A stretch of DNA of 64,000 nt. Origin: an uncultured beta proteobacterium (GTDB lineage Bacteria > Pseudomonadota > Gammaproteobacteria > Burkholderiales > Burkholderiaceae_C). Shown here in pieces: positions 1-10,627 of the stretch. Numbering within the stretch: the first letter of the stretch is position 1; each line of letters opens with the position of its first letter. The translations under genes were made by a program, and so were the position numbers. Where the stretch lies: NCBI GenBank assembly GCA_903832285.1, contig CAILAY010000162.1, positions 1 to 64,000 of the forward strand, in the 5' to 3' direction. The notes under the pieces are model-generated. The model was not told the origin of the DNA and searched no databases. It worked only from the letters and a program-made list of their open reading frames with translations.

Positions 1-524
1 GGTTTGCTTTTCAGATTGCAAAGGCGATTGCAGCTCGCCGACAAGAGCGGGGCGCTATTCTCACCACCACCGAGTTGGCCCAACTCGTGGCTGGCGCGGT
101 CAAAACCCGCGAGCCGGGCCAGAACCCTGCAACGCGCACATTTCAGGCTCTTCGGATTTTCATCAATGCCGAGCTTGAAGAGCTGCAACAGGCGCTCGAC
201 GCAAGCCTGACGGTATTGCAACCCGGTGGACGACTGGTGGTCATCAGTTTTCACTCGCTCGAAGACCGGATCGTCAAGCAGTTCATAGCCAAACATGCGC
301 GCGAGGAAGTGGACAAACGCCAGCCGGACTGGATGCTGGTGCCCACGCAGCAGATGAAGTTGCTGTCGCTGGGGCGCATCAAGCCCGGCGCACATGAGGT
401 GGCGGCCAATCCCCGCGCCCGCAGCGCCACCCTGCGTGTGGCACAGAGGACGGCAGCATGTGCCCCCACGACAAGCCGCAGGCCGAACGCCACCAAGGAA
501 CGCAAGGGGGCTGGCAAACCATGA
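1..524 (+). CDS. rsmH: 16S rRNA m4C1402 methyltransferase RsmH, C-terminal part
   Basis: The reading frame is open from the window edge (first full codon at base 3), so the start lies upstream. RsmH N4-methylates C1402 of 16S rRNA using SAM and is normally the second gene of dcw clusters. The visible part holds the family's C-terminal signatures: [16 protein letters not shown], then [23 protein letters not shown], and finally the basic region ending in [14 protein letters not shown]. The stop overlaps the ftsL start as ATGA, which fits translational coupling. The tail after residue NPRARSA is Lys/Arg-rich and poorly conserved, as usual for the family. Identity is secure; the N-terminal SAM-binding domain cannot be seen. 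Confidence 0.96.
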   Translation, partial: FAFQIAKAIAARRQERGAILTTTELAQLVAGAVKTREPGQNPATRTFQALRIFINAELEELQQALDASLTVLQPGGRLVVISFHSLEDRIVKQFIAKHAREEVDKRQPDWMLVPTQQMKLLSLGRIKPGAHEVAANPRARSATLRVAQRTAACAPTTSRRPNATKERKGAGKP

Positions 525-832
525 CCCGGCTCAATCTGGTGTTGCTGCTGGCGGTGCTGGCCAGTGCGTTGTTTCTGGTGCACACACAGTACGAGTCGCG
601 GCGCCTCTTTGTCGAAGTCGACAAGGCGAACGCTTTGGCGCGTGCGTTGGAGTCTGAACACGATCGGCTCGAAGTGGAAAAGCGCGCCCAGGCGACGCCG
701 CTGCGCGTGGAAAAACTGGCACGCGGCGCGCTGCAGATGCAATCGGTGAATCCGGCGTTGACACAGTACGTGAACGCTCCGGCGAGCGCGCCCGAGACCG
801 CACCGGCCCAGGCTGACGGAGCGAAGCGGTGA
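521..832 (+). CDS. ftsL: Cell division protein FtsL
   Basis: Small bitopic divisome protein of about 103 aa. It has a short cytoplasmic start, one membrane helix (roughly residues 4-20, [19 protein letters not shown]), and a periplasmic coiled coil (about 25-60, [26 protein letters not shown]) expected to pair with FtsB and dock FtsQ and FtsW/FtsI. The ATG at 521 is preferred over an in-frame ATG 21 codons upstream because it gives the canonical membrane-first layout and an ATGA overlap with rsmH. The C-terminal Ala/Pro-rich tail is variable. Placement between rsmH and ftsI supports the name more than sequence, since FtsL is poorly conserved. Confidence 0.93.
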   Translation: MTRLNLVLLLAVLASALFLVHTQYESRRLFVEVDKANALARALESEHDRLEVEKRAQATPLRVEKLARGALQMQSVNPALTQYVNAPASAPETAPAQADGAKR

Positions 833-2571
833 GCAAGAGCATCCGCTATACATCAAGCCCCTTGCTGGCGAGCAGGACGCCGGTGTGGCGCAGCAAATTC
901 GTCGTGGCGGCCATCGCCATCGGTTTCATCGGCTTGGCAGCGCGCGCGGCCTACGTGCAGGTGTTCGGCAACCAGTTCTTTCAGCACCAGGGCGAAGTTC
1001 GCTTTGGACGCACCCTGGAATTGCCCGCCAACCGCGGTCGCATTCTTGATCGCAATGGTCTGATCCTTGCGTCCAGCGTGCCCGCTCCCAGCATCTGGGC
1101 GATCCCCGAGGACGTGGAGCGCGAGGGTGGAAAAATCCAGCAAGTGGCCAGACTGCTGGACATGCCACTGGTCGACCTGAACAAGAAACTCGAAGACGAA
1201 GACAAGACATTCGTCTGGCTAAAACGTCACGTCGACGATGCGGTGGCCAGGGAAATTGCGGCGCTGCAGATCAAGGGCATCTATCAGAGCATGGAGTACC
1301 GGCGCCAATATCCCGATGGGGAAGCCGCAGCCCATCTGGTGGGTTTCACCAACGTGGAAGACCTGGGACAGGAAGGGATCGAACTGGCATTCAACAAGGA
1401 ACTGGCCGGGCATGCCGGTTCGCGCCGCGTCATCAAGGACCGCATGGGTCGCGTGGTGGAGGATGTGGGCGAAACCCTGCAACCCGCAGACGGTCCCGAT
1501 CTGCTTCTGAGCGTGGACAGCCGGGTACAGTTTTTTGCGTATCAGAAGCTGCGCGACGCCGTCGTGATGAACAAGGCGAGGGCGGGTAGCGTGGTGGTGC
1601 TGGATGCGGTCACGGGCGAGGTTCTGGCGCTGGCGAACTACCCCAGCTATGTGCCGGACAAGCGGCGCAACCTGAGCGGCGAGCAACTGCGCAATCGCGC
1701 CCTGACCGACACCTTCGAGCCGGGATCGGTGATGAAACCCTTCACCATCGGCCTGGGGCTGGAAACGGGGCGCGTGACTCCCGGCACGCTGATCGATACC
1801 GGTGCGGGCAAGCTCAGCCTGCATGGCGCCACCATCTCCGACTCGCATCCCAACGGCGTGCTTACGGTGGAAGGTGTGATTCAGAAGTCCAGCAATATCG
1901 GCACCACCAAGATCGCGATGCAGATGCAGCCGCGAGAAATGTGGGAGATGTTTTCGCAGGCGGGGTTCGGACAGAAACCGCAGATCAGTTTTCCGGGCGC
2001 GGTGTCGGGTCGCCTGCGGCCCTACAAGAGCTGGCGTCCGATCGAACAGGCCACCATGTCCTATGGCTACGGGCTGTCGGCCTCACTCTTCCAGATGGCG
2101 CGCTCCTACACCGTGTTCTCACATGACGGGCAGATCATTCCCGTGACCTTGCTGAAGAATTCAGAACCAGCGGTGGGTGTGCGCGTGCTGTCGCAACACA
2201 CTGCGCAGCAGGTGCGCAAGATGCTGCAGATGGCCGCCGGTCCCGGTGGTACCGGACAGAAGGCCCAGACCATAGGCTACTCCGTGGGCGGCAAGTCGGG
2301 CACGGCCTACAAGTTGTTGGGCAAGAACTACGGCACAGAGAAGAATCACAGGTACCGAGCCTGGTTTGTTGGCATGGCGCCGATCGAGCAGCCACGCATC
2401 ATCGTCGCGGTGATGGTGGACGAGCCCAATGCGGGGCACTACTTTGGCGGCGATGTGGCGGCACCCGTGTTCAGCGAAGTGGTGCAGCAGACGCTGCGCA
2501 TGATGGGCGTGCAACCCGACATGGCGGTGAAGCCGCAGATCGTGGCTGATGCCGCAGAGGAGTCGTTCTGA
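829..2571 (+). CDS. ftsI: Peptidoglycan D,D-transpeptidase FtsI (PBP3)
   Basis: Septum-specific class B penicillin-binding protein of 580 aa that crosslinks peptidoglycan with FtsW. It starts with GTG overlapping the ftsL stop. A membrane anchor lies near residues 24-45, the PBP dimerisation domain at about 60-220, and the transpeptidase domain at about 255-560. Catalytic motifs are all present: S300-V-M-K (SxxK nucleophile), S354-S-N (SxN) and K489-S-G-T (KSGT). The length is normal for the family. It shares one base with murE (TGATG). The central cell-division position and intact active site make this secure. Confidence 0.98.
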   Translation: MSKSIRYTSSPLLASRTPVWRSKFVVAAIAIGFIGLAARAAYVQVFGNQFFQHQGEVRFGRTLELPANRGRILDRNGLILASSVPAPSIWAIPEDVEREGGKIQQVARLLDMPLVDLNKKLEDEDKTFVWLKRHVDDAVAREIAALQIKGIYQSMEYRRQYPDGEAAAHLVGFTNVEDLGQEGIELAFNKELAGHAGSRRVIKDRMGRVVEDVGETLQPADGPDLLLSVDSRVQFFAYQKLRDAVVMNKARAGSVVVLDAVTGEVLALANYPSYVPDKRRNLSGEQLRNRALTDTFEPGSVMKPFTIGLGLETGRVTPGTLIDTGAGKLSLHGATISDSHPNGVLTVEGVIQKSSNIGTTKIAMQMQPREMWEMFSQAGFGQKPQISFPGAVSGRLRPYKSWRPIEQATMSYGYGLSASLFQMARSYTVFSHDGQIIPVTLLKNSEPAVGVRVLSQHTAQQVRKMLQMAAGPGGTGQKAQTIGYSVGGKSGTAYKLLGKNYGTEKNHRYRAWFVGMAPIEQPRIIVAVMVDEPNAGHYFGGDVAAPVFSEVVQQTLRMMGVQPDMAVKPQIVADAAEESF

Positions 2572-4085
2572 TGCTCAGCCTGAACACGCCGGAACAAGCC
2601 GCGCAGTGGCTGCAACGTCGCGTCACGGGTGAACTTCGCACGGATAGCCGCAAGCTGCGTGCAGGTGACGGCTTCATTGCGTGGCCGGGAGCGGCCAGCG
2701 ATGGTCGCCAGTACGTGCGCACGGCGCTGGCGCTGGGTGCCGCGGCCTGTCTGGTGGAGCAGTCGGGAATCGATGATTTCGGATTCGCCGGTGACGCCAT
2801 ATGCGCCTACCCCGATCTCAAGCATGCTGCTGGCGATATCGCGGCCGCCTACTACGGCCACCCCAGTCACGCGCTGGACGTGGTGGCAGTCACCGGCACC
2901 AACGGCAAGACCTCCAGCACCTGGTGGCTGGCGCAGGCTTTGTCCAGCTTGCACCCCGACCGGCGCCTGGCCTGCGGCCTTATCGGCACTCTCGGGGTGG
3001 GAGTTCCGGCGCTGAGCCCAGACGTGGCAGATCCGCTGGCGGACCTGCAAGGCACCGGGCTGACCACGCCTGACCCGGTGCTGCTACAGCAGCAACTGCG
3101 CCGCTTTGTGGAGCAGGGTCTGCGCGCCTGCGCCATCGAAGCCTCGTCCATCGGACTGGTGGAGCATCGCCTGGACGGAACCCGCATTCGCGTGGCCGTG
3201 TTTACCAACTTCACGCAGGACCATCTGGACTACCACGGTGACATGGCGTCCTATTGGCAGGCCAAGGCCGCCCTGTTTGCCTGGTCTGGTTTGCAGGCGG
3301 CGGTGGTCAACGTCGATGACGATCAGGGTGCAGAACTGGCGGACACGTTGCGCGCTGACGGACTCGATCTTTGGACCGTGTCGATGCAGGGGTCGGCACG
3401 GCTGCGCGCGCTGGATGTGGCTTACGGCGCGCAAGGCCTGTGCGTTACGCTGGCTGAAGGGGACGAACACCACCGCCTGCCGACAACTCTCATCGGCGAC
3501 TACAACGTTTCCAATTTGCTGGGCGTGATCGCCGCCATGCGCTGCCTCGGTGTACCGCTGCACGATGCGGTGCAGGCCTGCACCCATTTGAGCCCGGTGC
3601 CCGGTCGCATGGATTGCCTGTCGGCCCCGGCGCAACCGCTGGTGGTGGTGGACTATGCCCATACGCCCGATGCGCTGGACAAGGCGCTGACGGCTTTGCG
3701 GCCCCTGACGCGGCAGCGCGGCGGGGAATTGTGGTGCGTGTTCGGCTGCGGCGGCGATCGCGACTCCGCCAAGCGCCCGCTGATGGCCGCGATGGCAGAA
3801 AAAGATGCCGATCGCGTCGTGGTCACCAGCGACAACCCGCGCAGCGAGAAACCCGAGGCCATCATTGCGCAGATCCTGCTGGGCCTGAGCCACAGCGCAG
3901 CGGTGCAGGTGCAGGCGGACCGGGCGCTCGCTATTCGCCAGACCCTGAGCCAGGCAAAGGACAAAGACGTGGTGCTGATCGCCGGCAAGGGGCACGAGCG
4001 CACGCAGGAAGTGGCGGGTTGCAAATACCCTTTCTCCGACAAGGCGCAAGCACTGGCCGCGCTCGCTACGAGGGTTTCGGCATGA
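2571..4085 (+). CDS. murE: UDP-MurNAc-Ala-Glu:meso-DAP ligase MurE
   Basis: Cytoplasmic Mur ligase of 504 aa that adds the third stem-peptide residue. The ATP-binding loop TGTNGKTS starts near T108, the central carbamylated-lysine region is present, and the DNPR motif (D421) that selects meso-diaminopimelate is intact (TSDNPRSEKPEA). The stem peptide is therefore predicted to be of the DAP type. It starts at an ATG overlapping the ftsI stop and its own stop overlaps the murF start, so the genes are probably coupled. Confidence 0.98.
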   Translation: MLSLNTPEQAAQWLQRRVTGELRTDSRKLRAGDGFIAWPGAASDGRQYVRTALALGAAACLVEQSGIDDFGFAGDAICAYPDLKHAAGDIAAAYYGHPSHALDVVAVTGTNGKTSSTWWLAQALSSLHPDRRLACGLIGTLGVGVPALSPDVADPLADLQGTGLTTPDPVLLQQQLRRFVEQGLRACAIEASSIGLVEHRLDGTRIRVAVFTNFTQDHLDYHGDMASYWQAKAALFAWSGLQAAVVNVDDDQGAELADTLRADGLDLWTVSMQGSARLRALDVAYGAQGLCVTLAEGDEHHRLPTTLIGDYNVSNLLGVIAAMRCLGVPLHDAVQACTHLSPVPGRMDCLSAPAQPLVVVDYAHTPDALDKALTALRPLTRQRGGELWCVFGCGGDRDSAKRPLMAAMAEKDADRVVVTSDNPRSEKPEAIIAQILLGLSHSAAVQVQADRALAIRQTLSQAKDKDVVLIAGKGHERTQEVAGCKYPFSDKAQALAALATRVSA

Positions 4086-5506
4086 ACGTCATGATGACCC
4101 TGGCGCAGGCGCAAAGCTGGATTCCCGGTGCGCAGCTGATCGGCGACGGCGCCACGCCGCTGGTGCGGGTGCACAGCGACACGCGCAGCTGTGAAACGGG
4201 AGACCTCTTTGTGGCGCTCAAGGGTGAGCGCTTTGACGCCAACAGCTTTCTGGCACAGGCCAAAGACAAAGGCGCGGCAGCGGCGCTCTGTCACGCCAAT
4301 GCCTTGGCGCAGTTGACGCAACTGTGCCTTCCCGGTCTGATCGTGCCCGACACGCTTGCGGCGCTGGGCACGTTGGCCACGGGCTGGCGCGCGCAGTTCA
4401 CGCTGCCGCTGATCGCGGTCACCGGCTCCAATGGCAAGACCACGGTGACGCAAATGATCGCGTCCATCCTGCGAGCCAGCGGTGGCGATGCGTCTTTAGC
4501 GACCGTTGGCAACTTCAATAACGACATTGGTGTGCCCCTGACGCTGCTGCGTCTGCGTGCCCGGCACAGGCTGGCGGTGGTGGAGTTGGGCATGAACCAT
4601 CCCGGCGAAATCGCGGCACTGGCGGCAATGGCCAGACCCACCGTGGCGCTGGTGAACAACGCGCAACGTGAGCACCAGGAGTTCATGGCCACAGTGCAGG
4701 CTGTGGCCGAAGAAAACGGCGCCGTAGTTGCCGCGCTGGACGCGCAGGGCGTGGCGGTGTTTCCCGCTGACGACAACTTCACTTCACTCTGGCAACAGCT
4801 TGCGGGCGCGCGCAAGCTGTTGCGTTTTGCGATGCAGGGCCAACCGGACCGTGCGGCTGAGGTGTGCTGCCTCCAATCGCACTGGGAGCAGGGCGCCTGG
4901 CAGGTCTCGACCCGAACGCCGGCCGGGGATTTGCATTACACCTTGCGGGTTGCCGGGCGACACAACCTGAAGAACTCGCTCGCCGCAGGCGCCTGTGCGC
5001 TGGCCGCGGGCGTGCCGCTGGCTGCCATCGCGCAGGGACTGAACGAGTTCCAACCCGTGCCTGGGCGCAGCCGCGCGCTGACGTTGCGCATCAAGGATGT
5101 CAGTCTGACATTGATCGACGACTCCTACAACGCGAACCCCGACTCCGTGCGCGCCGCAATCGAGCTGTTGGCCCAATTGCCCGGACCACGCCTGCTGGTG
5201 CTGGGCGACATGGGCGAAGTGGGGACGAAAGGTCCGCAGTTTCACGCCGAGGTCGGGAGCTACGCACGCAGCCAGGGCATCGACCATTTATTCACGCTGG
5301 GCGAACTGGCGCGTCACATATCGGACAGCTTCGGCGGGGGCAAACATTTCGATACTGTGGAGGCGCTCAACGCGGCCGTGCTGCAAGTCCTGCCGCACAC
5401 GGCGAGCGTACTCGTCAAAGGTTCGCGCTTCATGAAAATGGAGCGCGTCGTCGCCGCCATCCAAGCCTCGGAACAAACCCATCAGGAGGCATCTCATGCT
5501 GCTTAG
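4082..5506 (+). CDS. murF: UDP-MurNAc-tripeptide:D-Ala-D-Ala ligase MurF
   Basis: Adds D-Ala-D-Ala to form the UDP-MurNAc-pentapeptide. The protein is 474 aa. The frame is open far upstream into murE, but the ATG at 4082 gives the normal family N-terminus ([19 protein letters not shown]) and overlaps the murE stop as ATGA. The ATP loop TGSNGKTT begins near T114, followed by the central domain ([15 protein letters not shown]) and the [10 protein letters not shown] segment typical of MurF. Its 3' end overlaps mraY by 11 bp. Confidence 0.97.
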   Translation: MNVMMTLAQAQSWIPGAQLIGDGATPLVRVHSDTRSCETGDLFVALKGERFDANSFLAQAKDKGAAAALCHANALAQLTQLCLPGLIVPDTLAALGTLATGWRAQFTLPLIAVTGSNGKTTVTQMIASILRASGGDASLATVGNFNNDIGVPLTLLRLRARHRLAVVELGMNHPGEIAALAAMARPTVALVNNAQREHQEFMATVQAVAEENGAVVAALDAQGVAVFPADDNFTSLWQQLAGARKLLRFAMQGQPDRAAEVCCLQSHWEQGAWQVSTRTPAGDLHYTLRVAGRHNLKNSLAAGACALAAGVPLAAIAQGLNEFQPVPGRSRALTLRIKDVSLTLIDDSYNANPDSVRAAIELLAQLPGPRLLVLGDMGEVGTKGPQFHAEVGSYARSQGIDHLFTLGELARHISDSFGGGKHFDTVEALNAAVLQVLPHTASVLVKGSRFMKMERVVAAIQASEQTHQEASHAA

Positions 5507-6674
5507 TCTGGCCCAATGGCTGCAGACGCTGTCACCCGACTTCGGATTTTTCCGGGTCTTTCAGTACCTCACTTTTCGCGCTGTCATGGCCGCGCTCACG
5601 GCCTTGCTGATCGGGCTGTTCGCGGGCCCGGCAGTGATCCGGCATCTGACCGCGCTCAAGATCGGACAACCGATCCGCGGCTACGGCATGGCCTCGCACC
5701 AGAGCAAGAGCGGAACTCCCACCATGGGCGGCGTGCTTGTATTGCTGGCCATCGCCATCTCGACCCTGCTGTGGGTCGATCTGACCAATCGTTTTGTCTG
5801 GATCGTGCTGATCGTGACGCTGGGTTTTGGCACGATCGGCTGGGTCGACGACTGGCGCAAGGTGGTGCACAAGGACCCCGAAGGCATGCGCTCGCGCGAG
5901 AAATATTTCTGGCAATCGGTGGTTGGCCTGTTGGCCGCGCTCTATCTGGTTTTCAGCATTTCGGAGAACTCCAATATGCGCGTACTGGAACTGTTCTTCA
6001 GGTGGGTGCAATCTGGCTTCGACGTGAACCTGCCGCCCAAGGCCGGTCTCTTCGTTCCCTTCTTCAAGGAGGTGAACTATCCGCTGGGCGTGGCGGGTTT
6101 CGTGATCCTGTCCTATCTGGTGATCGTGGGGTCCAGCAACGCCGTGAATCTCACCGACGGGTTGGACGGCCTGGCCATCATGCCTGTGGCGATGGTGGGC
6201 GGCTCGCTCGGACTGTTTGCCTACGTCACCGGCAGTGCGGTTTACTCCAAATACCTTTTCATGCCGCACATCACAGGGTCGGGCGAACTGCTGGTCTTCT
6301 GCATGGCCATGGCGGGTGCGAGTCTGGCGTTTCTCTGGTTCAACACGCACCCGGCTCAGGTCTTCATGGGCGACGTGGGCGCGCTCGCGCTGGGTGCGGC
6401 CCTGGGTACGGTTGCGGTGATCGTGCGCCAGGAAATTGTTTTGTTTGTGATGGGTGGCGTGTTCGTGGCCGAGGCGCTGTCGGTGATGGCGCAGGTGGGC
6501 TGGTTCAAGTACACCAAAAGGAAATACGGCGAGGGTCGGCGCATTCTGAAGATGGCGCCGCTGCATCACCATTTCGAAAAAATAGGTTGGGCCGAAACGC
6601 AGGTGGTGGTGCGCTTCTGGATCATCACCATCCTGCTCTGTCTGGTGGGCCTGTCCACCCTGAAACTGCGCTAG
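5496..6674 (+). CDS. mraY: Phospho-MurNAc-pentapeptide transferase MraY
   Basis: Integral inner-membrane enzyme of 392 aa that moves phospho-MurNAc-pentapeptide onto undecaprenyl phosphate to make lipid I. About ten hydrophobic segments are visible. Family signatures include the KSGTPTMGG region near residue 70, the [13 protein letters not shown] Asp motif, [18 protein letters not shown], and [13 protein letters not shown] near the C-terminus, which contribute Mg and substrate-binding residues. The start overlaps murF by 11 bp. Confidence 0.98.
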   Translation: MLLSLAQWLQTLSPDFGFFRVFQYLTFRAVMAALTALLIGLFAGPAVIRHLTALKIGQPIRGYGMASHQSKSGTPTMGGVLVLLAIAISTLLWVDLTNRFVWIVLIVTLGFGTIGWVDDWRKVVHKDPEGMRSREKYFWQSVVGLLAALYLVFSISENSNMRVLELFFRWVQSGFDVNLPPKAGLFVPFFKEVNYPLGVAGFVILSYLVIVGSSNAVNLTDGLDGLAIMPVAMVGGSLGLFAYVTGSAVYSKYLFMPHITGSGELLVFCMAMAGASLAFLWFNTHPAQVFMGDVGALALGAALGTVAVIVRQEIVLFVMGGVFVAEALSVMAQVGWFKYTKRKYGEGRRILKMAPLHHHFEKIGWAETQVVVRFWIITILLCLVGLSTLKLR

Positions 6675-6679
6675 CTTTC

Positions 6680-8227
6680 ATGAGCACACTCAACGGTCAG
6701 CACGTCTTGATCCTGGGCCTGGGAAATTCCGGCCTGGCGATGGCGCGCTGGTGCGTACGCTGCGGTGCGCAGGTCACAGTGGCTGACACGCGCGAGCAGC
6801 CACCTCAGCTTCAGGCCCTGCAGCGTGATCTGCCCGCAACGCGCTTTGTGCACGGCGCGCTGGATGCGTCGTTGCTGCTGGGAGGCGATGTTCGCGCGCT
6901 GTTCAAGAGCCCGGGCCTGGCGCCGGCAGAGGTGGCGACCGTGGTGTCTGCAGCGCGCGAGCAGGGCCTGTGGGTGGGCGGCGAATTGAGCCTGTTTGCG
7001 CAGGCGCTGGCTGAATTGAAGGGCGCAAGGAACTACCACCCGCAAGTGCTGGCCGTGACCGGAACGAACGGCAAGACCACGGTCACGTCCCTCACCGCGC
7101 AGTTGGTGGCGCGCGCGGCCAAAAGCGTGGTGGCTGCGGGCAACATCGGTCCCACGCTGCTGGACACGCTTGCACAGCAACTGGATGCTGATTCCCTGCC
7201 CGAAGTCTGGGTGCTCGAGTTGTCCAGTTTTCAACTCGACGACGTGAGCGACTTTGAGCCTACGGCGGCGACCGTGCTCAACATCAGTCAGGACCATCTG
7301 GATTGGCATGGCAGCATGGACGCCTACGTCGCAGCCAAGGCGCGGGTATTTGGCAGGCATGGCCTGATGGTGCTCAATCGTGACGAGCCCCTTGTCATGG
7401 CCATGCGGGAGACGCTTGTTGTCGCAGTGCCGACGAAGCGCGGTGCTCCGGTGCCCCTGCCAGCCCATCCCTGGACGAGCTTTGGTGCCGACATGCCGCA
7501 ACGACCGGGCGACTTTGGCATCGAGGTGGTGAATGGCATGACCTGGCTGGTGCGTGCCATGGAAGCCGAGGAAACACACAAGTCCAAGCGCGCCGCCGCG
7601 CGTGACGCGGTTGCCGATCTGCACATTCAGCGACTGATGCCCGCCGACGCGCTGCGCATTCGTGGTCGCCACAACGCCGTCAACGCGCTGGCCGCGCTGG
7701 CGCTGGCGGCCAGCGCAGGCTGCGGTCTGGCTGCCACCTTGCACGGTCTGCGCGAGTACCGTGGCGAACCACACCGGGTGCAGCCTGTGGGCATGCTGGA
7801 CGGAGTCGAATATTTCGACGACAGCAAGGGCACGAACGTGGGCGCCACCGTGGCGGCGCTCGCCGGCCTGGGGGCGGAGCGCCGTGTGGTGGTGATTCTG
7901 GGCGGTGAAGGCAAGGGGCAGGACTTCAACCCGCTGGCAGCGCCGCTCGCGCAATACGCCCGCGCCGCGGTGCTGATCGGGCGCGATGCGCCGCTTATCC
8001 GCGCTGCCCTCGATGTCACTGGTGTGCCGCTGTTGCAGGCCGGGTCCATGCAGCAGGCCGTGCAGATGGCGCGGCAGCACGCGCATGCCGGCGATGCCGT
8101 GCTCCTGTCCCCCGCTTGCGCCAGCTTTGACATGTTCGACAACTACGAACATCGGGCCAGGGTCTTCGTGCAGGCGGTGCAGGAAATCGCGTTGGACGCC
8201 GGCACCGTGCTGGAGGGTCAGGCATGA
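6680..8227 (+). CDS. murD: UDP-MurNAc-Ala:D-Glu ligase MurD
   Basis: Adds D-Glu to UDP-MurNAc-L-Ala. The frame is open back into mraY, but the ATG at 6680, 5 bp after the mraY stop, gives the Rossmann N-terminus [16 protein letters not shown]. The ATP loop TGTNGKTT begins near T127. The 515-aa product is longer than the roughly 440 aa of the E. coli enzyme; the surplus includes a charged insertion around residues 290-320 ([20 protein letters not shown]), a feature I believe is shared by other Burkholderiales MurD proteins. The C-terminal ligand domain ([11 protein letters not shown]) is intact. The stop overlaps ftsW as ATGA. Confidence 0.97.
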   Translation: MSTLNGQHVLILGLGNSGLAMARWCVRCGAQVTVADTREQPPQLQALQRDLPATRFVHGALDASLLLGGDVRALFKSPGLAPAEVATVVSAAREQGLWVGGELSLFAQALAELKGARNYHPQVLAVTGTNGKTTVTSLTAQLVARAAKSVVAAGNIGPTLLDTLAQQLDADSLPEVWVLELSSFQLDDVSDFEPTAATVLNISQDHLDWHGSMDAYVAAKARVFGRHGLMVLNRDEPLVMAMRETLVVAVPTKRGAPVPLPAHPWTSFGADMPQRPGDFGIEVVNGMTWLVRAMEAEETHKSKRAAARDAVADLHIQRLMPADALRIRGRHNAVNALAALALAASAGCGLAATLHGLREYRGEPHRVQPVGMLDGVEYFDDSKGTNVGATVAALAGLGAERRVVVILGGEGKGQDFNPLAAPLAQYARAAVLIGRDAPLIRAALDVTGVPLLQAGSMQQAVQMARQHAHAGDAVLLSPACASFDMFDNYEHRARVFVQAVQEIALDAGTVLEGQA

Positions 8228-9468
8228 GTGCCAGTCTGGCTCGACTGACGGATTGGTTCAGTCGACCTTCCCGCGTCAAGGCCATGTCGCTGCGTGGCGT
8301 GGTCGGATCGCGCGGCGCCCTGTCGGCGACACAGGGCGCGGGAGTGGATCAGGCATTGGTGTGGGTGATCGTGGCCCTGCTCGCATGGGGTCTGGTGATG
8401 GTGTATTCGGCGTCCATCGCCATTCCCGACAACCCTAAATTTGCGAAGTACGGGCACAGCTATTTTCTGTCGCGTCACCTGCTGTTCCTGGCCATGGCCT
8501 TTGTCGCAGCGCTGATCTCATTCCAACTGCCGATGGCACTTTGGGAAAAGATTGCTCCCTGGTTGTTTGTGGCATCGCTGGTGCTGCTGGCGGCCGTGTT
8601 GCTGCCCTTCATAGGCAAGTCGGTGAATGGCGCACAGCGCTGGATCGGCCTGGGCTTCATGAGCTTCCAGCCGTCTGAACTGGCCAAGTTTGCGGTGCTG
8701 CTGTACGCAGCCAATTACATGGTGCGCAAGATGGAGGTGAAGGAGAACTTCATGCGCGCCGTGGCGCCGATGGGCACGGCCGTGGCCGTGATTGGCGTGC
8801 TGCTGCTGGCGGAGCCTGACATGGGCGCCTTCATGGTGATTGCCGTCATTGCCATGGGAATTCTCTTTGTGGGCGGAGTGAACGCGCGTATGTTCTTCCT
8901 TATCACGGCCGTGCTGCTGGTGGCCTTCGGCCTGATGATTGCATTGAGCGAATGGCGCCGCGAACGCATCTTTGCCTACCTCGATCCCTGGAGCGAAAAG
9001 CACGCGCTGGGCAAGGGCTATCAGCTATCCCACGCGCTCATCGCCATCGGTCGCGGGGAGATTTTCGGCGTCGGGTTGGGCGGCAGTGTGGAAAAGCTCA
9101 ACTGGTTGCCCGAGGCGCATACCGACTTTTTGTTGGCTGTCATTGGCGAAGAGTCTGGGCTGATCGGTGTGCTGTGCGTGATCGGCCTGTTCCTGTGGAT
9201 GACCCGTCGCATCATGCACATCGGGCGTCAGGCCATCGCCCTTGACCGTGTCTTTTCCGGTCTGGTGGCGCAAGGCGTGGGTATCTGGATCGGCTTTCAA
9301 TCCTTCATCAACATGGGTGTGAACCTGGGCGCCTTGCCGACCAAGGGCCTGACCCTGCCACTCATGAGCTACGGCGGTTCCGCCATCCTGCTCAACATCA
9401 TCTCCCTCGCCGTCGTCCTGCGCGTGGACCTGGAAAACAAGAAGCTCATGCACGGAGGTCGTGTATGA
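8224..9468 (+). CDS. ftsW: Septal peptidoglycan glycosyltransferase FtsW
   Basis: SEDS-family polymerase of 414 aa that works with FtsI at the septum. About ten membrane helices are visible after a 45-residue cytoplasmic lead. Signatures include [10 protein letters not shown], the long periplasmic loop containing [17 protein letters not shown], and the C-terminal [15 protein letters not shown]. The protein ends in MHGGRV; the same six codons recur 83 bp downstream (see the repeat entry). The stop overlaps the start of a 28-codon ORF. Confidence 0.97.
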   Translation: MSASLARLTDWFSRPSRVKAMSLRGVVGSRGALSATQGAGVDQALVWVIVALLAWGLVMVYSASIAIPDNPKFAKYGHSYFLSRHLLFLAMAFVAALISFQLPMALWEKIAPWLFVASLVLLAAVLLPFIGKSVNGAQRWIGLGFMSFQPSELAKFAVLLYAANYMVRKMEVKENFMRAVAPMGTAVAVIGVLLLAEPDMGAFMVIAVIAMGILFVGGVNARMFFLITAVLLVAFGLMIALSEWRRERIFAYLDPWSEKHALGKGYQLSHALIAIGRGEIFGVGLGGSVEKLNWLPEAHTDFLLAVIGEESGLIGVLCVIGLFLWMTRRIMHIGRQAIALDRVFSGLVAQGVGIWIGFQSFINMGVNLGALPTKGLTLPLMSYGGSAILLNIISLAVVLRVDLENKKLMHGGRV

Positions 9469-9551
9469 GTTTCTTGTTTCTGCAAAACAATAGCAGGCGC
9501 GCCAGCGCAGGGGTGGGGTACGCAGCCTTGATGCACGGGGGCCGTGTATGA
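9448..9551 (+). repeat. 21-bp direct repeat flanking a 62-bp insert at the ftsW-murG junction
   Basis: ATGCACGGAGGTCGTGTATG(A) at 9448-9468 and ATGCACGGGGGCCGTGTATG(A) at 9531-9551 match at 19 of 21 positions. Both copies encode M-H-G-G-R-V-stop, and both carry a purine-rich Shine-Dalgarno tract followed by an ATGA start/stop overlap. The two differences are synonymous. The arrangement looks like a duplicated gene junction around a 62-bp insertion (9469-9530), so murG lies one repeat unit further from ftsW than the original overlap would place it. Whether this arose by insertion with target duplication or by slippage is inference. Confidence 0.75.
9465..9551 (+). CDS. Possible 28-aa coupling peptide between ftsW and murG
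   Basis: The ORF begins with an ATG overlapping the ftsW stop (ATGA), preceded by a good GGAGG tract 6 bp upstream. It ends with a TGA overlapping the murG ATG (ATGA). The peptide would be [20 protein letters not shown] followed by ALMHGGRV. It is not recognised as any family. It most likely exists only to keep ribosomes moving from ftsW into murG after the junction duplicated, and may have no function as a peptide. Translation is plausible from the spacing, but nothing else supports it. Confidence 0.35.
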   Translation: MSFLFLQNNSRRASAGVGYAALMHGGRV

Positions 9552-10627
9552 AGCAGAAATGTGCGCTCATCATGGCCGGCGGCACCGGCGGGCACATCTT
9601 CCCCGGTCTGGCCGTCGCCGAAGCGTTGCGTGAACGGGGCTGGCGGGTGCATTGGCTGGGTGGCAAGGGCAGCGCGCGGGCGCCAAGCATGGAAAGCCAA
9701 CTCGTTCCCGCACGCGGTCTCGCGTTCGAGCCGATCGATTTTTCGGGCGTGCGTGGCAAGGGCTTGCGCACGCTGGCGTTGCTGCCACTGCGCCTGCTCA
9801 AGGCTTTCTGGCAAAGCCTTGCCGTGCTGCGACGCGTGCGCCCGGACGTGGTCGTGGGCCTGGGCGGTTACATCACTTTCCCGGCGGGGCTCATGGCCGC
9901 ACTGACCGGCCGGCCGCTGCTGCTGCACGAACAGAATTCCGTTGCCGGTATGGCGAACAAGTTGCTGGCACGGTTGGCCGATCGAGTGTTCAGCGCCTTC
10001 CCTGATGCATTGAAGAATGCGCAATGGGTTGGCAACCCGCTGCGCACGATTTTCACGCAATTGGCCGATCCGAAAGCGCGCTTTGCAGCACGGTCGGGTC
10101 CCCTGAAACTGCTGGTGGTGGGCGGCAGTCTGGGCGCGCGCGCGCTGAACGAGATCGTGCCCAGGGCGCTGGCGCTGTTGCCACCGGCGCAGCGTCCGCT
10201 CGTGCTGCATCAGAGCGGCGCCAGACAGATTGATGAGCTGCACGCCCATTACGCTGCGGCCGGTGTGGCGGCCGAACTCACGCCCTTTATCGACGACACG
10301 GCGCAGGCGTTTGCCGATGCCGACATCATCATCTGCCGCGCGGGCGCCAGCACCGTCACCGAAATCGCTGCCGTCGGTGCTGCAGCGTTCTTCGTCCCGT
10401 TCCCGGCGGCGGTGGACGATCACCAGACCACCAACGCGCAGTTCCTGGTGCGCTCGGGTGGCGGCTGGCTCGTGCCTCAATCGGGGCTGACGGCGCAGTC
10501 CCTGGCGGTCAGGCTGTCGGTCCTGACGCGGGCCGAGTTGTTGCAAAAGGCCTGTGCTGCCAAGGCACTGCAAAAACTTGGCGCAACCGCTGCGGTGGTG
10601 CAGGCCTGCGAGGAGCTGGCGGCATGA
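9548..10627 (+). CDS. murG: Lipid II synthase MurG (GlcNAc transferase)
   Basis: Peripheral membrane GT28 glycosyltransferase of 359 aa that adds GlcNAc to lipid I. Signatures are the N-terminal [15 protein letters not shown] loop, the [12 protein letters not shown] segment, [15 protein letters not shown], the second glycine-rich loop [13 protein letters not shown], and the UDP-GlcNAc-binding stretch [32 protein letters not shown] tract precedes the ATG. It overlaps the preceding 28-codon ORF and murC (both ATGA). Confidence 0.98.
   Translation: MKQKCALIMAGGTGGHIFPGLAVAEALRERGWRVHWLGGKGSARAPSMESQLVPARGLAFEPIDFSGVRGKGLRTLALLPLRLLKAFWQSLAVLRRVRPDVVVGLGGYITFPAGLMAALTGRPLLLHEQNSVAGMANKLLARLADRVFSAFPDALKNAQWVGNPLRTIFTQLADPKARFAARSGPLKLLVVGGSLGARALNEIVPRALALLPPAQRPLVLHQSGARQIDELHAHYAAAGVAAELTPFIDDTAQAFADADIIICRAGASTVTEIAAVGAAAFFVPFPAAVDDHQTTNAQFLVRSGGGWLVPQSGLTAQSLAVRLSVLTRAELLQKACAAKALQKLGATAAVVQACEELAA

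Noticed and set aside
5516-6679. Long N-terminal extension of murD through mraY
   Set aside because: The open frame is an out-of-frame reading of mraY; the canonical murD Rossmann start begins at 6680. Similar upstream extensions for murF, ddl, ftsQ, ftsA and ftsZ were cut for the same reason.
6671-8152. 493-codon open frame antisense to murD
   Set aside because: High-GC shadow of murD; composition is His/Arg/Gln-rich with no family motif, and murD is certain. The same applies to long antisense frames over mccB (56542-57702), mccA (58950-60164), the hybrid kinase (48453-49865) and the c-di-GMP gene (50528-51832).
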